From NCBI GenBank assembly GCA_028278645.1, contig JANQDZ010000007.1:42155-106154 (forward strand): a stretch of 64,000 nucleotides of DNA. Direction: 5' to 3'. The notes below the pieces were generated by a model. The model did not search any database, had not been told where the DNA came from, and saw only the letters and a program-made list of their open reading frames with translations. The position numbers were made by a program, and so were the translations under genes. How positions within the stretch are numbered: the first letter of the stretch is position 1; every line of letters starts with the position of its first letter. This DNA comes from Longimicrobiales bacterium (GTDB taxonomy: Bacteria > Gemmatimonadota > Gemmatimonadetes > Longimicrobiales > Gaopeijiaceae). This document shows positions 25,683-34,596 of this stretch, piece after piece.

Positions 25683-25864
25683 GACAAGCCTCTTATTAAA
25701 CATGCCAGCCTTGTCGGTTGGATGCCAAGCCTGTTTTCTGGAACGGGGAGCGCTGATTCCCTTTGCGATTCCAGCGCAGGCTGATATACGTTGAATTGCA
25801 GGGGGTCTCGCACTCTGTGGATGATCCGAAGCCAACCGATACACCTCGTTCCGGCAAAAGAGCC

Positions 25865-26374
25865 ATGACCAACAGCGCTTTTCCTCGCGGCCCGTCGCAC
25901 CTAGAAAAGAAGGCCGTCCGTGTGCGTCTCAGGGGCGGACAGTCTCTCGACGGGATGATCCACATACCGGAAGGCCTCTCCTTGCTCCACTTCCTCGGCA
26001 CCAAGAAGTACTTTCTCAACCTCACGTCGGTATCCACCAGCGGTAGTCCGGGCCAGAACCCACCTGTGGACCACCTGGCGTTGCGTCTTTCGAACGTCGT
26101 GTGGTTGATACCGCAGGACGGCACCCTTCACGTCTCGACCGCCACAATCCCCACCAACACCAGCCGCCCAGTGGAACTCCACCTGGTGGACGGAGCCGAG
26201 CTCACGGTCGATCTGAACATCGCAGAAGAACAGCGGATGTCGGACTACCTGGACGCCAACTGGGCCTTTCTTCCTCTATGGGATGCCCGGGTGCCAACCA
26301 CCGGAGAGGTCATCGAGCGAATGGCCGTGAATCACGAGGCCATTCTCGCCATCAGAGAGATCTCGGGAGACTGA
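25865..26374 (+). CDS. conserved-looking protein of unknown function
   Basis: A 169-residue soluble protein. Its N-terminal half reads as a small beta-domain (KAVRVRLRGGQSLDGMIHIP, LHFLGTKKYFLNLTSV, LALRLSNVVWLIPQDG). The second half repeats a related pattern (RPVELHLVDGAELTVDLNIA, MSDYLDANWAFLPLWD). The two halves resemble each other, suggesting an internal duplication of an Sm/PilZ-like small barrel, which is inference. The start at 25865 was chosen because the longer upstream extension is low-complexity. It is divergent from the Tad-linked kinase and followed by a strong terminator. I recognise no family with confidence. Confidence 0.6.
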   Translation: MTNSAFPRGPSHLEKKAVRVRLRGGQSLDGMIHIPEGLSLLHFLGTKKYFLNLTSVSTSGSPGQNPPVDHLALRLSNVVWLIPQDGTLHVSTATIPTNTSRPVELHLVDGAELTVDLNIAEEQRMSDYLDANWAFLPLWDARVPTTGEVIERMAVNHEAILAIREISGD

Positions 26375-26409
26375 CCTTCACGAGAGAAGTCGGACCGATC
26401 CAAGAAGAG

Positions 26410-26435
26410 AGAGGGGGGCCAAGAAGCCCCCCTCT
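26410..26435. terminator. strong intrinsic terminator
   Basis: A perfect 10-bp stem, AGAGGGGGGC with GCCCCCCTCT, closes on the loop CAAGAA and is followed by TTGGTTGT on the plus strand. It ends the gene at 25865-26374 and lies between it and a convergent leftward gene, so it may serve both. Confidence 0.8.
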
Positions 26436-26474
26436 TTGGTTGTGTCGGTACCGGCGCGAGTCCCGGCCTAACCC

Positions 26475-27056
26475 CTACCCCTCACCACCCACCGGTATGC
26501 TGATGCCGGCCATGAGGCCGAGGAAGGTCGTGTCACCCTCGTCGTGCTCGTCGTCGCCGGTCATGCCCATGATGTAGCGACCGAGGACCCACCCGCTCAA
26601 GCTCTCGCCAAATGGGAAGGAGAGTCCGGCACCACCGCCGAAGGCCACTCCAGTGCTGCTCTCGTCGCCGTGGTCATGATCGGACACGTACTTATGCTGA
26701 AGGAATCCCACTTCACCGAAGATGAAGGGGGCCACTTCCCCGGGTTCTCCGATCAGATACTCAAGGCCAACAAAACCACCGAGGAGGTTGGTCTTATCCC
26801 CCTCATGCTCGTGGCTGTTGGATCCATAAAGACCATCGACAAACCCGTAGAGCCCGTCCTCACCGAGAGGGATCCCGAAGCCGGCCTCAACCATCCAACC
26901 GGTGTTCGCTCCGTCTCCATCTCCGAAGTCAGAGTAATCCCCTGTGGGTATGGTCAAGCCGCCGCCCAGGAACACGTTCTGGGCCGATACTTGGCTAGGA
27001 ATGGAGAAGCAAAGAACTGCGAGGGCCGCAACACAAAGTACGACACACTTCCGCAT
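26475..27056 (-). CDS. outer-membrane beta-barrel protein with His/Asp-rich loops
   Basis: 193 residues. A signal peptide (VLCVAALAVLCFSIPSQVSA) is followed by an eight-strand-type small barrel: NVFLGGGLTIPTGDY, TGWMVEAGFGIPL, LLGGFVGLEYLI, APFIFGEVGFLQHKY, GVAFGGGAGLSFPF, LSGWVLGRYIMGM and TFLGLMAGISIPVG. Three inter-strand segments are rich in His and acidic residues (NSHEHEGD, VSDHDHGDES, GDDEHDEGD), as metal-binding loops are. The fold is OmpW/OprF-like and the function is unknown. The 27057-27223 upstream region is AT-rich and probably holds its promoter. Confidence 0.75.
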   Translation of the reverse strand: MRKCVVLCVAALAVLCFSIPSQVSAQNVFLGGGLTIPTGDYSDFGDGDGANTGWMVEAGFGIPLGEDGLYGFVDGLYGSNSHEHEGDKTNLLGGFVGLEYLIGEPGEVAPFIFGEVGFLQHKYVSDHDHGDESSTGVAFGGGAGLSFPFGESLSGWVLGRYIMGMTGDDEHDEGDTTFLGLMAGISIPVGGEG

Positions 27057-27223
27057 GGAAACCTCCTATATGTGGGGAAAGACTGAACGCACCTCTCCAG
27101 CAAAGGGGCGTCTCGGGGATTCCGCACCTTATATGCGTATTTGATCTTTTTAGGTCAAGGATTTTTTCGGCCCTCACCCAGGAGTTTATACCTGGTTTTC
27201 CTGCAAAATCCTGGGATCGGTGG

Positions 27224-28942
27224 TCAGGGCCCCGATAGGGGGTTACCAGAACCGAGGAGAGGATCCCCGGCCCCTAGGACATTTACCGCTAGGAGCCCTA
27301 ACGCTCCGATTACACAGAGGTAGTAGATGGTGGGAAGGATGGTCTTACGGAGGGTCGCGCCTTCCCTGCCCAAGAGGCCGACCGTGGCAGACGCCGCCAC
27401 CACGTTGTGTATTGCGATCATGTTCCCGGCAGCGGCCCCCACGGCCTGTAAGGCGACTATGAGGACTCCGGAGATCATGAGCCGCTCGGCTACGCCGTAC
27501 TGAAAAGCGGAGAACATCAGGTTACTGACCGTATTCGATCCAGCGATAAACGCTCCGAGAGCTCCCGTCACCCCCGCAAACATGGGCCAGACCTGTCCGA
27601 CATTTGTGGCAACCCAGTCTGCCATGGCGACGGGCATGGAGAGGAATCCCGCCCCGTTCATGTCGGAGTTGATGTATACCCGGACCATGGGAACGGTGAA
27701 AACGAGAACAAATCCTGCTCCCACAAGAACTCTACTCGATTCACTTATCGCCTTCATCAGAGCCCCTCCGGACATCCGGTGCATGAAGAAGGTCAGACCG
27801 ACGACCACAACCAGGATGAACCCAGGGAGGTATAGCGGTGTCGTGGTAGCGGAGATCCCGGTCCCGAGGATGTTCTCCCACGGGAGGCGGACCCATCGGA
27901 GCCAGTCCCCCACTGGGAGCTGTGGCAGTCGGGAAAGGACAAGAAGCACCGCCAGCAGGAGATAGGGGGCCCAGGCTTCCCACGTAGACACCCTCCGCTT
28001 TTCTGTTCCCTCCACGGTCCCGACCTCGAGGCCGCTCACCCATTCGGTGGGCCAAGCCTCCGCCGAGGGGAACTCCCAGGTATCCTTGGGAACCAGCCAC
28101 CCTCTTTTGGCGGCGAAAGTGACTGCGACGAGGCCCACCGGGGCGCCGAGAAGGGATGGGAACTCTGGTCCCAGAAGCACGCCCGTGAGCGTATATGGCA
28201 CGGTGAAAGCTAGGCCGCCGAAGAGAGCGAAAGGAAGAATAGAGAGCCCCTCCGACCAGGACTTGTTCCTCCCGAAGAACCGCGTGGTCATCATGACCAT
28301 GAACGTCGGCATGAGGGTACCGGCGATTCCGTGCAGCACCACGGCCCGGGCGGTCACCAGACGTAAAAACTCCCTCATCTCGATGCCCGCCAGGGCCATT
28401 TGAGCCTCAAAAAGCTCCCCACCGACGCCACCCTGGACCCCCACCAGGACCGGCGTCCCCACCGCCCCGAACGTCACGGCCGTGCTCTGGATCATCATCC
28501 CTATCATCACCGCGGCCGCTGCGGGAAAACCCATGGCCACCATCAAGGGTGCACAGACCGCCGCTGGCGTTCCGAACCCCGAAGCGCCTTCGATGAAGGA
28601 GCCGAATAACCAGCCTAGGAGAATGATCTGGACCCGTCGGTCATCGCTGATGGTGTGGAACGAGCGGCGGATGGCCGCCACTCCACCCGAATTCTCGAGG
28701 GTTTTCAGCAGGAGGAGGGCTCCGAAGATGATGAACAGGAGATCGAAGGTAAGAAAGAGACCTTGTATCGAAGCCGCCCAAACTCGGACCCATTCCATTT
28801 GCCAGGCTCCCACCGCCACCGCGACGGCAGAGACGTAAACAGCCGGCATCGCCCACTTGGCCGGCACCCTGAAACCGACCAGGAGGACCCCGGCGAGGAG
28901 GATGGGAAGGACCGCCAGAAGAGCCTGGGTGCCGAGGGCCAT
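27224..28942 (-). CDS. L-lactate permease family (LctP) transporter
   Basis: About 572 residues and roughly 13-14 membrane helices. Family motifs include LLLKTLENSGGVAAIRRSF, FGSFIEGASGFGTPAAVCAP, MMIQSTAVTFGAVGTPVLVG, and the C-terminal GVTGALGAFIAGSNTVSNLM and GNMIAIHNVVAASATVGLLG. Members import lactate or glycolate with protons. The ATG at 28942 is chosen because GGAG lies nine bases upstream and the protein begins in the first helix; an upstream extension would be non-membrane. It is divergent from a cation-chloride cotransporter gene. No lactate dehydrogenase is nearby. Confidence 0.9.
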   Translation of the reverse strand: MALGTQALLAVLPILLAGVLLVGFRVPAKWAMPAVYVSAVAVAVGAWQMEWVRVWAASIQGLFLTFDLLFIIFGALLLLKTLENSGGVAAIRRSFHTISDDRRVQIILLGWLFGSFIEGASGFGTPAAVCAPLMVAMGFPAAAAVMIGMMIQSTAVTFGAVGTPVLVGVQGGVGGELFEAQMALAGIEMREFLRLVTARAVVLHGIAGTLMPTFMVMMTTRFFGRNKSWSEGLSILPFALFGGLAFTVPYTLTGVLLGPEFPSLLGAPVGLVAVTFAAKRGWLVPKDTWEFPSAEAWPTEWVSGLEVGTVEGTEKRRVSTWEAWAPYLLLAVLLVLSRLPQLPVGDWLRWVRLPWENILGTGISATTTPLYLPGFILVVVVGLTFFMHRMSGGALMKAISESSRVLVGAGFVLVFTVPMVRVYINSDMNGAGFLSMPVAMADWVATNVGQVWPMFAGVTGALGAFIAGSNTVSNLMFSAFQYGVAERLMISGVLIVALQAVGAAAGNMIAIHNVVAASATVGLLGREGATLRKTILPTIYYLCVIGALGLLAVNVLGAGDPLLGSGNPLSGP

Positions 28943-29097
28943 CGTCGTGAGCTCCGGGAAGAGGAGTCGCGTGAAAGTGGAAGGAATCTTGATCCCCCCC
29001 GCACCGGGGGGCAACTTCACCGGGTGGATGCCCCGTCAGGAACCTTCCGCGTCCCGGGCCCGCGACATCCCTCAAAGGCAGAGGAGGCTGATCAGGT

Positions 29098-31347
29098 TTG
29101 CGAAACAACCGCCCGCCTTCGTCCAGCCCCCCCCGGGCCGAAGTAGCCCCAGGTAAGGCAGGAGGCCTGGGAACCTTCGGAGGGGTTTTCACACCCTCCA
29201 TCCTCACCATCCTCGGGGTCATCATGTACCTTAGGTTCGGGTGGGTGGTTGGAAATGTGGGCCTGGCCGGCACCTTCCTCATCGTGACCCTCTCCACCTC
29301 CATCACCTTCCTCACAGCCCTTTCCATTTCCGCCATCGCCACGGACCAACGCGTTCGTACTGGTGGGGCTTATTACATGATCAGCCGCTCCCTCGGCATC
29401 GAGGCCGGGGGGGCTATCGGGATTCCTCTCTTCCTGGCCCAGGGCCTCTCCGTCGCCCTCTACACCGTGGGATTCGCGGAGAGCGTGGTCGAAGTGTTCC
29501 CGATGTTGAACCAGAAAGCGGTCGGCCTATTTACGACCGTGGCCGTTGCGGCCTTGGCCATACGGTCCACAAAAACGGCGATCCGGGCCCAGTACTTCAT
29601 TATGGGGGCCATCGCCCTCTCCCTCTTCGCCCTGATCTTCGGACACCCTGTTGAGAACACGTCGGTAGAGACCGGAATCCAGATCACCCATACCAGGGAG
29701 AACTTTTGGGTGGTGTTCGCCGTGTTCTTCCCAGCCGTGACCGGGATCATGGCGGGTGTGAACATGTCCGGAGACCTGGAAAACCCCGGACGGTCCATCC
29801 CAAGGGGGACCTTTGCGGCCATCGGAGTTGGATACCTGGTCTACATGATTATCCCGATCCTGCTCGTTCTCCGGGCAGAGCGGGGGGCCTTGATCGCCGA
29901 CTCCATGGTTATGCAACGGATGGCCCTTTGGGGTCCGGCCGTCCTTCTCGGGGTGTGGGGGGCCACCCTGTCCAGCGCCGTGGGGAGCATTCTCGGGGCT
30001 CCGAGGGTGCTCCAAGCCTTGGCGCGGGACGGAATCCTACCGAAACAACTACACTGGTTGGGTGCGGGAACGGGCGAGGACGATTCGCCAAGGGCCGGAA
30101 CCATCGTAACGCTGGGCCTGGCCCTAACCGCAGTCTGGTTTTTGAACCTGAACGTGATCGCTCCGGTTCTCACAATGTTCTTCCTCACGACCTACGGGGT
30201 GTTGAACATCTCCGCGGGCATAGAGAAACTCCTCCAGAGTCCATCGTTCCGGCCCCTGTTCAAGGTGCATTGGTCCCTCTCGCTCCTGGGAGCCGCCGGT
30301 TGCGTCATCGTGATGTTCCTCATCAACGCAGCTGCCACCGTGGTGGCTGTGGTCTTTGTCCTCGCCATTCTGCTATGGTTGGAGCGCAGGGGTTTGGAGG
30401 CGGCTTGGGGTGACGTGAGGATGGGGATCTGGCTGGCTCTGACCCGAGCCGGACTGATGCGACTCAAGAAGCCCGTCGATCCCCGAAATTGGCGCCCCCA
30501 CCTGCTGGTCCTGTCCGGGGCGCCCATGAGGAGGTGGCATTTGGTCGAGCTGGCCACTTCATTCACGCACGACCGCGGCATTCTCACCGTCGCCACGGTG
30601 TTGGGGAGTGACAACGTCACCAGGGAGCGGAAACAGACCCTGGAGACCGGGATCCAGGACTTCCTGTCCAAGCGAGGCGTCGGGGCCCTGGTACGGGTCG
30701 TGTCCGCCGAAGATCCGTTCGCCGGATCGGAGCACTTGGTCGAGACCTACGGCCTGGGGACCCTCGTACCGAACACCATCCTCCTCGGAGACACCAAAGA
30801 GACCGAACACCGGGGACCCTACTGTCGGATGGTGGAGAAGTTCTACTTCTCCAAGCGCAACGTCCTCATCGTGCGGGACGATGAAAAAAAGGGATTCGGC
30901 GATCGGAAGACGATCGACATCTGGTGGGGTGGACTCCAGGCCAATGGAGCTTTGATGCTCATTTTGGCTTACCTCCTCCAGAGTAGTCTGCAGTGGAGAC
31001 AGGCCCGGGTCCGTTTGATGATGGTGGTTCCAGACGAAGAAGCGGCGAAGGATGCTAGAAGAAACCTCGCCACCATGGCGGAAAGGACCCGAACCGGCGC
31101 TGAGCCCCACGTTCTGGCATCAAACGGCAAGCCGTTCTTCGACATCCTGCAGGAATCCTCGGCGGACGCCGACCTGGTGTTCATGGGGATCGCCCGGCCG
31201 GAAGAGGGCGAGTTCGAAGAGTACTACGCTGAACTGAGGAAGCGAACCGAAGGGCTACCCTCCACCGTCTTTGTCCTCGCCGCGGAAGAGATCGCTTTCC
31301 GGGAAGTCCTCCTGAGATACGACCACATGATGGACCGCGTGGACTGA
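29098..31347 (+). CDS. cation-chloride cotransporter (SLC12-type) homologue
   Basis: 749 residues. The APC-fold membrane domain starts at GTFGGVFTPSILTILGVIMY and LRFGWVVGNVGLAGTF, with RTGGAYYMISRSLGIEAGGA (hallmark of Na-K-Cl cotransporters), FPAVTGIMAGVNMSGDLENP and SSAVGSILGAPRVLQALARD. A ~280-residue cytoplasmic domain follows, with USP-like turns (HLLVLSGAPMRRWHLVELAT, DLVFMGIARPEEGEF). It starts at TTG with AGGAGG ten bases upstream. Likely role: coupled cation/chloride or amino-acid movement; ion specificity cannot be read. Its stop overlaps the next start by one base (TGATG). Confidence 0.88.
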   Translation: MRNNRPPSSSPPRAEVAPGKAGGLGTFGGVFTPSILTILGVIMYLRFGWVVGNVGLAGTFLIVTLSTSITFLTALSISAIATDQRVRTGGAYYMISRSLGIEAGGAIGIPLFLAQGLSVALYTVGFAESVVEVFPMLNQKAVGLFTTVAVAALAIRSTKTAIRAQYFIMGAIALSLFALIFGHPVENTSVETGIQITHTRENFWVVFAVFFPAVTGIMAGVNMSGDLENPGRSIPRGTFAAIGVGYLVYMIIPILLVLRAERGALIADSMVMQRMALWGPAVLLGVWGATLSSAVGSILGAPRVLQALARDGILPKQLHWLGAGTGEDDSPRAGTIVTLGLALTAVWFLNLNVIAPVLTMFFLTTYGVLNISAGIEKLLQSPSFRPLFKVHWSLSLLGAAGCVIVMFLINAAATVVAVVFVLAILLWLERRGLEAAWGDVRMGIWLALTRAGLMRLKKPVDPRNWRPHLLVLSGAPMRRWHLVELATSFTHDRGILTVATVLGSDNVTRERKQTLETGIQDFLSKRGVGALVRVVSAEDPFAGSEHLVETYGLGTLVPNTILLGDTKETEHRGPYCRMVEKFYFSKRNVLIVRDDEKKGFGDRKTIDIWWGGLQANGALMLILAYLLQSSLQWRQARVRLMMVVPDEEAAKDARRNLATMAERTRTGAEPHVLASNGKPFFDILQESSADADLVFMGIARPEEGEFEEYYAELRKRTEGLPSTVFVLAAEEIAFREVLLRYDHMMDRVD

Positions 31348-32525
31348 TGGCTTCGGCTCCTCAGGAGCGGCCCCTTTTTCTCAATCCCAACCTGAACATC
31401 ATCTTCGGGGTCACCCTCCTTGCCGTTCTCGGGGTGTCCTCCGTCGCCCCGGTATTCCCCAACGTGGCTCGGGAGTTGGAGGTGGCTCCCGAAGCGGTTG
31501 GCCTGCTGATCACCGTTTTTACGATGCCGGGCATCGTTCTCACTCCCCTTTTTGGGATCCTGGCCGACCGGTTCGGGCGGAAGAAGGTGCTGGTCCCGGC
31601 CCTGTTACTCTTCTCCGTGGCCGGGTCCTCCTGTTCCCTGGCCCGAGACTTCGAGGTCCTGCTCCTCCTCCGGTTCTTCCAGGGAGTAGGAGCAGCGTCA
31701 TTGGGTTCCTTAAACGCCACCCTCATCGGTGACCTCTTCAGCGGCAGACAGAGGACGGAGGCCATGGGGTACAACGCCTCCGTTCTGAGCATCGGGACGG
31801 CCCTTTACCCTTCCTTGGGAGGGGCTTTGGCGGCCCTGGGTTGGTATGTGCCCTTCGCTCTGCCCATCGTCGGGCTGGGAGTAGCTGCTGCCGTGCTCTT
31901 CCGGTTGGAGTCGGTCGATGTGGACCCTGGGGATGGCCTCGGTCGTTACCTGCGGGAGGCCCTGGCCGGGATGAAGAACCGGAAGGTGGTCGGCCTGTAC
32001 CTGGTCTCCGTCATGACCTTCATCGTCCTTTACGGGTCTTATACCACCTTCATCCCCCTCCATCTGTCGGACCGCTTCGGATCGACGGCCTTTGCCATAG
32101 GCCTGATCATGAGCGTCGGGTCTCTGTCCACCGCCGTCACGGCGTCCACCCTGAGGTTCCTCACCAAGCACACCACATCCGAGAAGCTGATCACGACGGC
32201 CTTCGCCCTATATGCCTTGTCTTTCCTGGCTATTCCGATGTTGCCAGGTCACTGGCTCATAGCTCTCCCGGTTGCTCTTTTCGGTGTGGCGCAGGGGATG
32301 AACTACCCCGTGGTCATGAGCCTGCTGGCAGGGCTGGCTCCCACCGAACACCGTGCCATCTTCATGTCAGCCAACGGGATGGTATTGCGGATCGGCCAGA
32401 CATTGGGGCCGTTGATCATGGCTGCCGTTTTTGCTTGGGGCGGAATGGATCGGGTTTTTTATGTGGCCATGGGGATCTGCATCGCCATGTTCCTGTCCCT
32501 ACCTTTGTTGATCGGTAGGAAGTAG
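31347..32525 (+). CDS. major facilitator superfamily transporter
   Basis: 392 residues and twelve predicted helices. The MFS loop-2/3 motif is GILADRFGRKKVL, followed by LLLLRFFQGVGAASLGSLNA in TM4. The second half opens with YLVSVMTFIVLYGSYTTFIP. It resembles drug/small-molecule exporters of the DHA1 type, but the substrate is unknown. It is coupled to the cotransporter gene by a TGATG overlap, so the two are made together. It converges on the CLC gene with only 8 bp between stops and no room for a terminator. Confidence 0.88.
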   Translation: MASAPQERPLFLNPNLNIIFGVTLLAVLGVSSVAPVFPNVARELEVAPEAVGLLITVFTMPGIVLTPLFGILADRFGRKKVLVPALLLFSVAGSSCSLARDFEVLLLLRFFQGVGAASLGSLNATLIGDLFSGRQRTEAMGYNASVLSIGTALYPSLGGALAALGWYVPFALPIVGLGVAAAVLFRLESVDVDPGDGLGRYLREALAGMKNRKVVGLYLVSVMTFIVLYGSYTTFIPLHLSDRFGSTAFAIGLIMSVGSLSTAVTASTLRFLTKHTTSEKLITTAFALYALSFLAIPMLPGHWLIALPVALFGVAQGMNYPVVMSLLAGLAPTEHRAIFMSANGMVLRIGQTLGPLIMAAVFAWGGMDRVFYVAMGICIAMFLSLPLLIGRK

Positions 32526-32533
32526 TGGACCCG

Positions 32534-34552
32534 TCAGTGCTTTCCCACCCATGAGCGGACGGCGGATTCCTGGTCTCGTGTGGTAAGGAGGACCAGCACG
32601 TCCCCGGGTTCCACCCTGGTGTCCCCCCTTGGAACCACGGCCCTTTCCCCTCGGCGAAGCAGGACGATCAGCGTCCCGGTCGGCAGCCGGATCTCACGGA
32701 CCCGCCGGAAGCAGAGGTCATCCTGGCCCTCCCTGACCTGGACCTCCATTTGTACGGATTCCCCGTGTCGCGGCGTAACCTCGGCCCCGGTCCGCTCCAG
32801 AAGTCGTTGATGTTCGTCTGAGAGTTCCTTGAACGCCCACAGCATCTCGTTTCGTCGAAGAACGCCGGCCACCTTCCGCGGATCCTCCTCCTCGACCACT
32901 GGGATTTGATAAACCGCCCGGTTGGCAAAACGGCGGAACGCTGTGCGGAGGGATTCTCCAGGAGTGCACGTGGTCAAAGAGACCGTCATGATCTCCCTCA
33001 CAGTGGCACCCTCCGGACTCCCCGCCACGATGGCCCTTTCCAGATCCGTCTCCGTGAGGATCCCCAGCAGGGCCTCGGCCTCGTCCACAACCAACCAGCT
33101 TCGGACCTTCCCTTCCCGGGCTACCTCGGCCATGGCCTCGAGGGTCAGGTCAGGCGACACGGTTTCGAACTCGGGAGACATGGCGTCGGTTACCAGAAGG
33201 AGATCCAGGACTCCCGCCTCCTGTTTAGGTGCCGTCAAGGCGCCTTTTCGCCGGAGCTTGATGGAGTAGATGGAATCATGGTAGATGGCGGATGCCATGA
33301 GATGGGCGACCACGACCGCGAACATCAGAGGGAGGATGATCCGATAATTGTCGGTCATCTCGAAAAGAATGATGATGCCGGTGATGGGGGCGTGGGCGGC
33401 GGCAGCGAAGAGGGCGGCCATTCCCACCAGTGCGTAAGCCCCCGGAGGTGCGGTTACGTTCGGAAGCACTTGGTTGGCCACCTTTCCGAAGGCCCCTCCG
33501 GCCATGGCACCGATGAAGAGGGCAGGGGCAAAGACCCCGCCGGACCCCCCTGCCCCGAGGGTGATGGAGGTCGCGAGAATCTTGAGCACAACCAGGCCGA
33601 GCATGAGGCCCAGAGCGAGGTCGCCCTGGAGGGAAAGTTCGACACCCTCGTGCCCGACCCCAAAAATCAAATCGCTCCCGAAGTATCCCAAAGCACCAAC
33701 ACCCAGCCCCCCGAGGAGCGCCTTCGAGGTCGGGTTGAGAGTCCAGGCTTCGAAAGAGTCTTCGAACCAGTAGACGCTTTGGACATAGGCGAGAGCGATC
33801 AGGCCGGTGAATACGCCCAGGGCCAGGTAAAGGAGGAACTCCCATTCGCTCACCAAGGTGAACGTCTCCACCAAACGGAAAGCCGGTTCCCGCCCCAGAA
33901 CGGCCTGAGAGATGGCGGTGGAGGTCACGGAAGCGATGACCACGAGGCCGAACGACCGAGCGGCGAAGCTGCCGAGGATCACCTCCATGGCGAACATCAC
34001 CCCGGCAATGGGGGCATTAAAGGTCGCCCCGATGGCTGCCGCGGCCCCCGCGGCAACCATGATCCGGGTTTGGTCAGGGCCCAACCCCGCCGCCTGCCCT
34101 ACCGTGCTTCCCAGGGAGGAACCGATCTGAACGATGGGGCCCTCGCGCCCCACCGAGCCGCCGGAGCCGATGGATATGGCGGACGCAACCGCCTTTACTG
34201 CGGCGACCCGGGACCGGATCCGACCTCCGAGCTTCCTTATGGCGTATTGGACCTCCGGGACTCCGTGACCTTGGGCTTCCGGCGCCCACCGCCTGACGAT
34301 CCATGAGACCACAACCATGCCAATGGCCGGAGCCACCAGGAGGTGGGCTCGTTCCGCCCAGGTGCCCTGGAAGGCCGAGCCCAACCGGCCGCCCTGATCG
34401 AAAAAGACCCATTGGACCGCACGGATCAGCCACCGCAGCACGATGGCGCCCAGCGCAGCCAACCCACCTACGGTCATGGCCAGGGCCACAGGAGCAACCG
34501 TCTCCGAACGCTGGAGTTGCGTCCGGAGACGGGTAAGGAGTGGAGAAGTCAT
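32534..34552 (-). CDS. CLC chloride channel/transporter with CBS pair and TrkA-C domain
   Basis: 672 residues. The CLC membrane domain carries SIGSGGSVGREGPIVQIGSS (gating Glu in GREGP), FNAPIAGVMFAMEVILG, GAGGSGGVFAPALFIGAMAG and a C-terminal helix. Then come two CBS domains (DAMSPEFETVSPDLTLEAMA and REIMTVSLTTCTPGESLRTA) and a TrkA-C-like end (REIRLPTGTLIVLLRRGERA, EPGDVLVLLT). The position of the internal proton Glu of the E. coli exchanger is Val here, as in animal CLC channels. CBS and TrkA-C domains suggest nucleotide control of chloride flux. Confidence 0.92.
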   Translation of the reverse strand: MTSPLLTRLRTQLQRSETVAPVALAMTVGGLAALGAIVLRWLIRAVQWVFFDQGGRLGSAFQGTWAERAHLLVAPAIGMVVVSWIVRRWAPEAQGHGVPEVQYAIRKLGGRIRSRVAAVKAVASAISIGSGGSVGREGPIVQIGSSLGSTVGQAAGLGPDQTRIMVAAGAAAAIGATFNAPIAGVMFAMEVILGSFAARSFGLVVIASVTSTAISQAVLGREPAFRLVETFTLVSEWEFLLYLALGVFTGLIALAYVQSVYWFEDSFEAWTLNPTSKALLGGLGVGALGYFGSDLIFGVGHEGVELSLQGDLALGLMLGLVVLKILATSITLGAGGSGGVFAPALFIGAMAGGAFGKVANQVLPNVTAPPGAYALVGMAALFAAAAHAPITGIIILFEMTDNYRIILPLMFAVVVAHLMASAIYHDSIYSIKLRRKGALTAPKQEAGVLDLLLVTDAMSPEFETVSPDLTLEAMAEVAREGKVRSWLVVDEAEALLGILTETDLERAIVAGSPEGATVREIMTVSLTTCTPGESLRTAFRRFANRAVYQIPVVEEEDPRKVAGVLRRNEMLWAFKELSDEHQRLLERTGAEVTPRHGESVQMEVQVREGQDDLCFRRVREIRLPTGTLIVLLRRGERAVVPRGDTRVEPGDVLVLLTTRDQESAVRSWVGKH

Positions 34553-34596
34553 TACTTTTTACCGGGATTATGGCCCAGCAGGCTCAGCCTGTCCGC

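Noticed and set aside
25640..25690. TTCGAATC resembling a tRNA T-loop
   Set aside because: No acceptor stem, D-loop or anticodon arm can be built around it; it is better explained as part of a nested inverted repeat.
32906..34306. A 466-codon plus-strand open frame opposite the CLC gene
   Set aside because: Same reason: composition-driven shadow of a well-supported CLC coding sequence.
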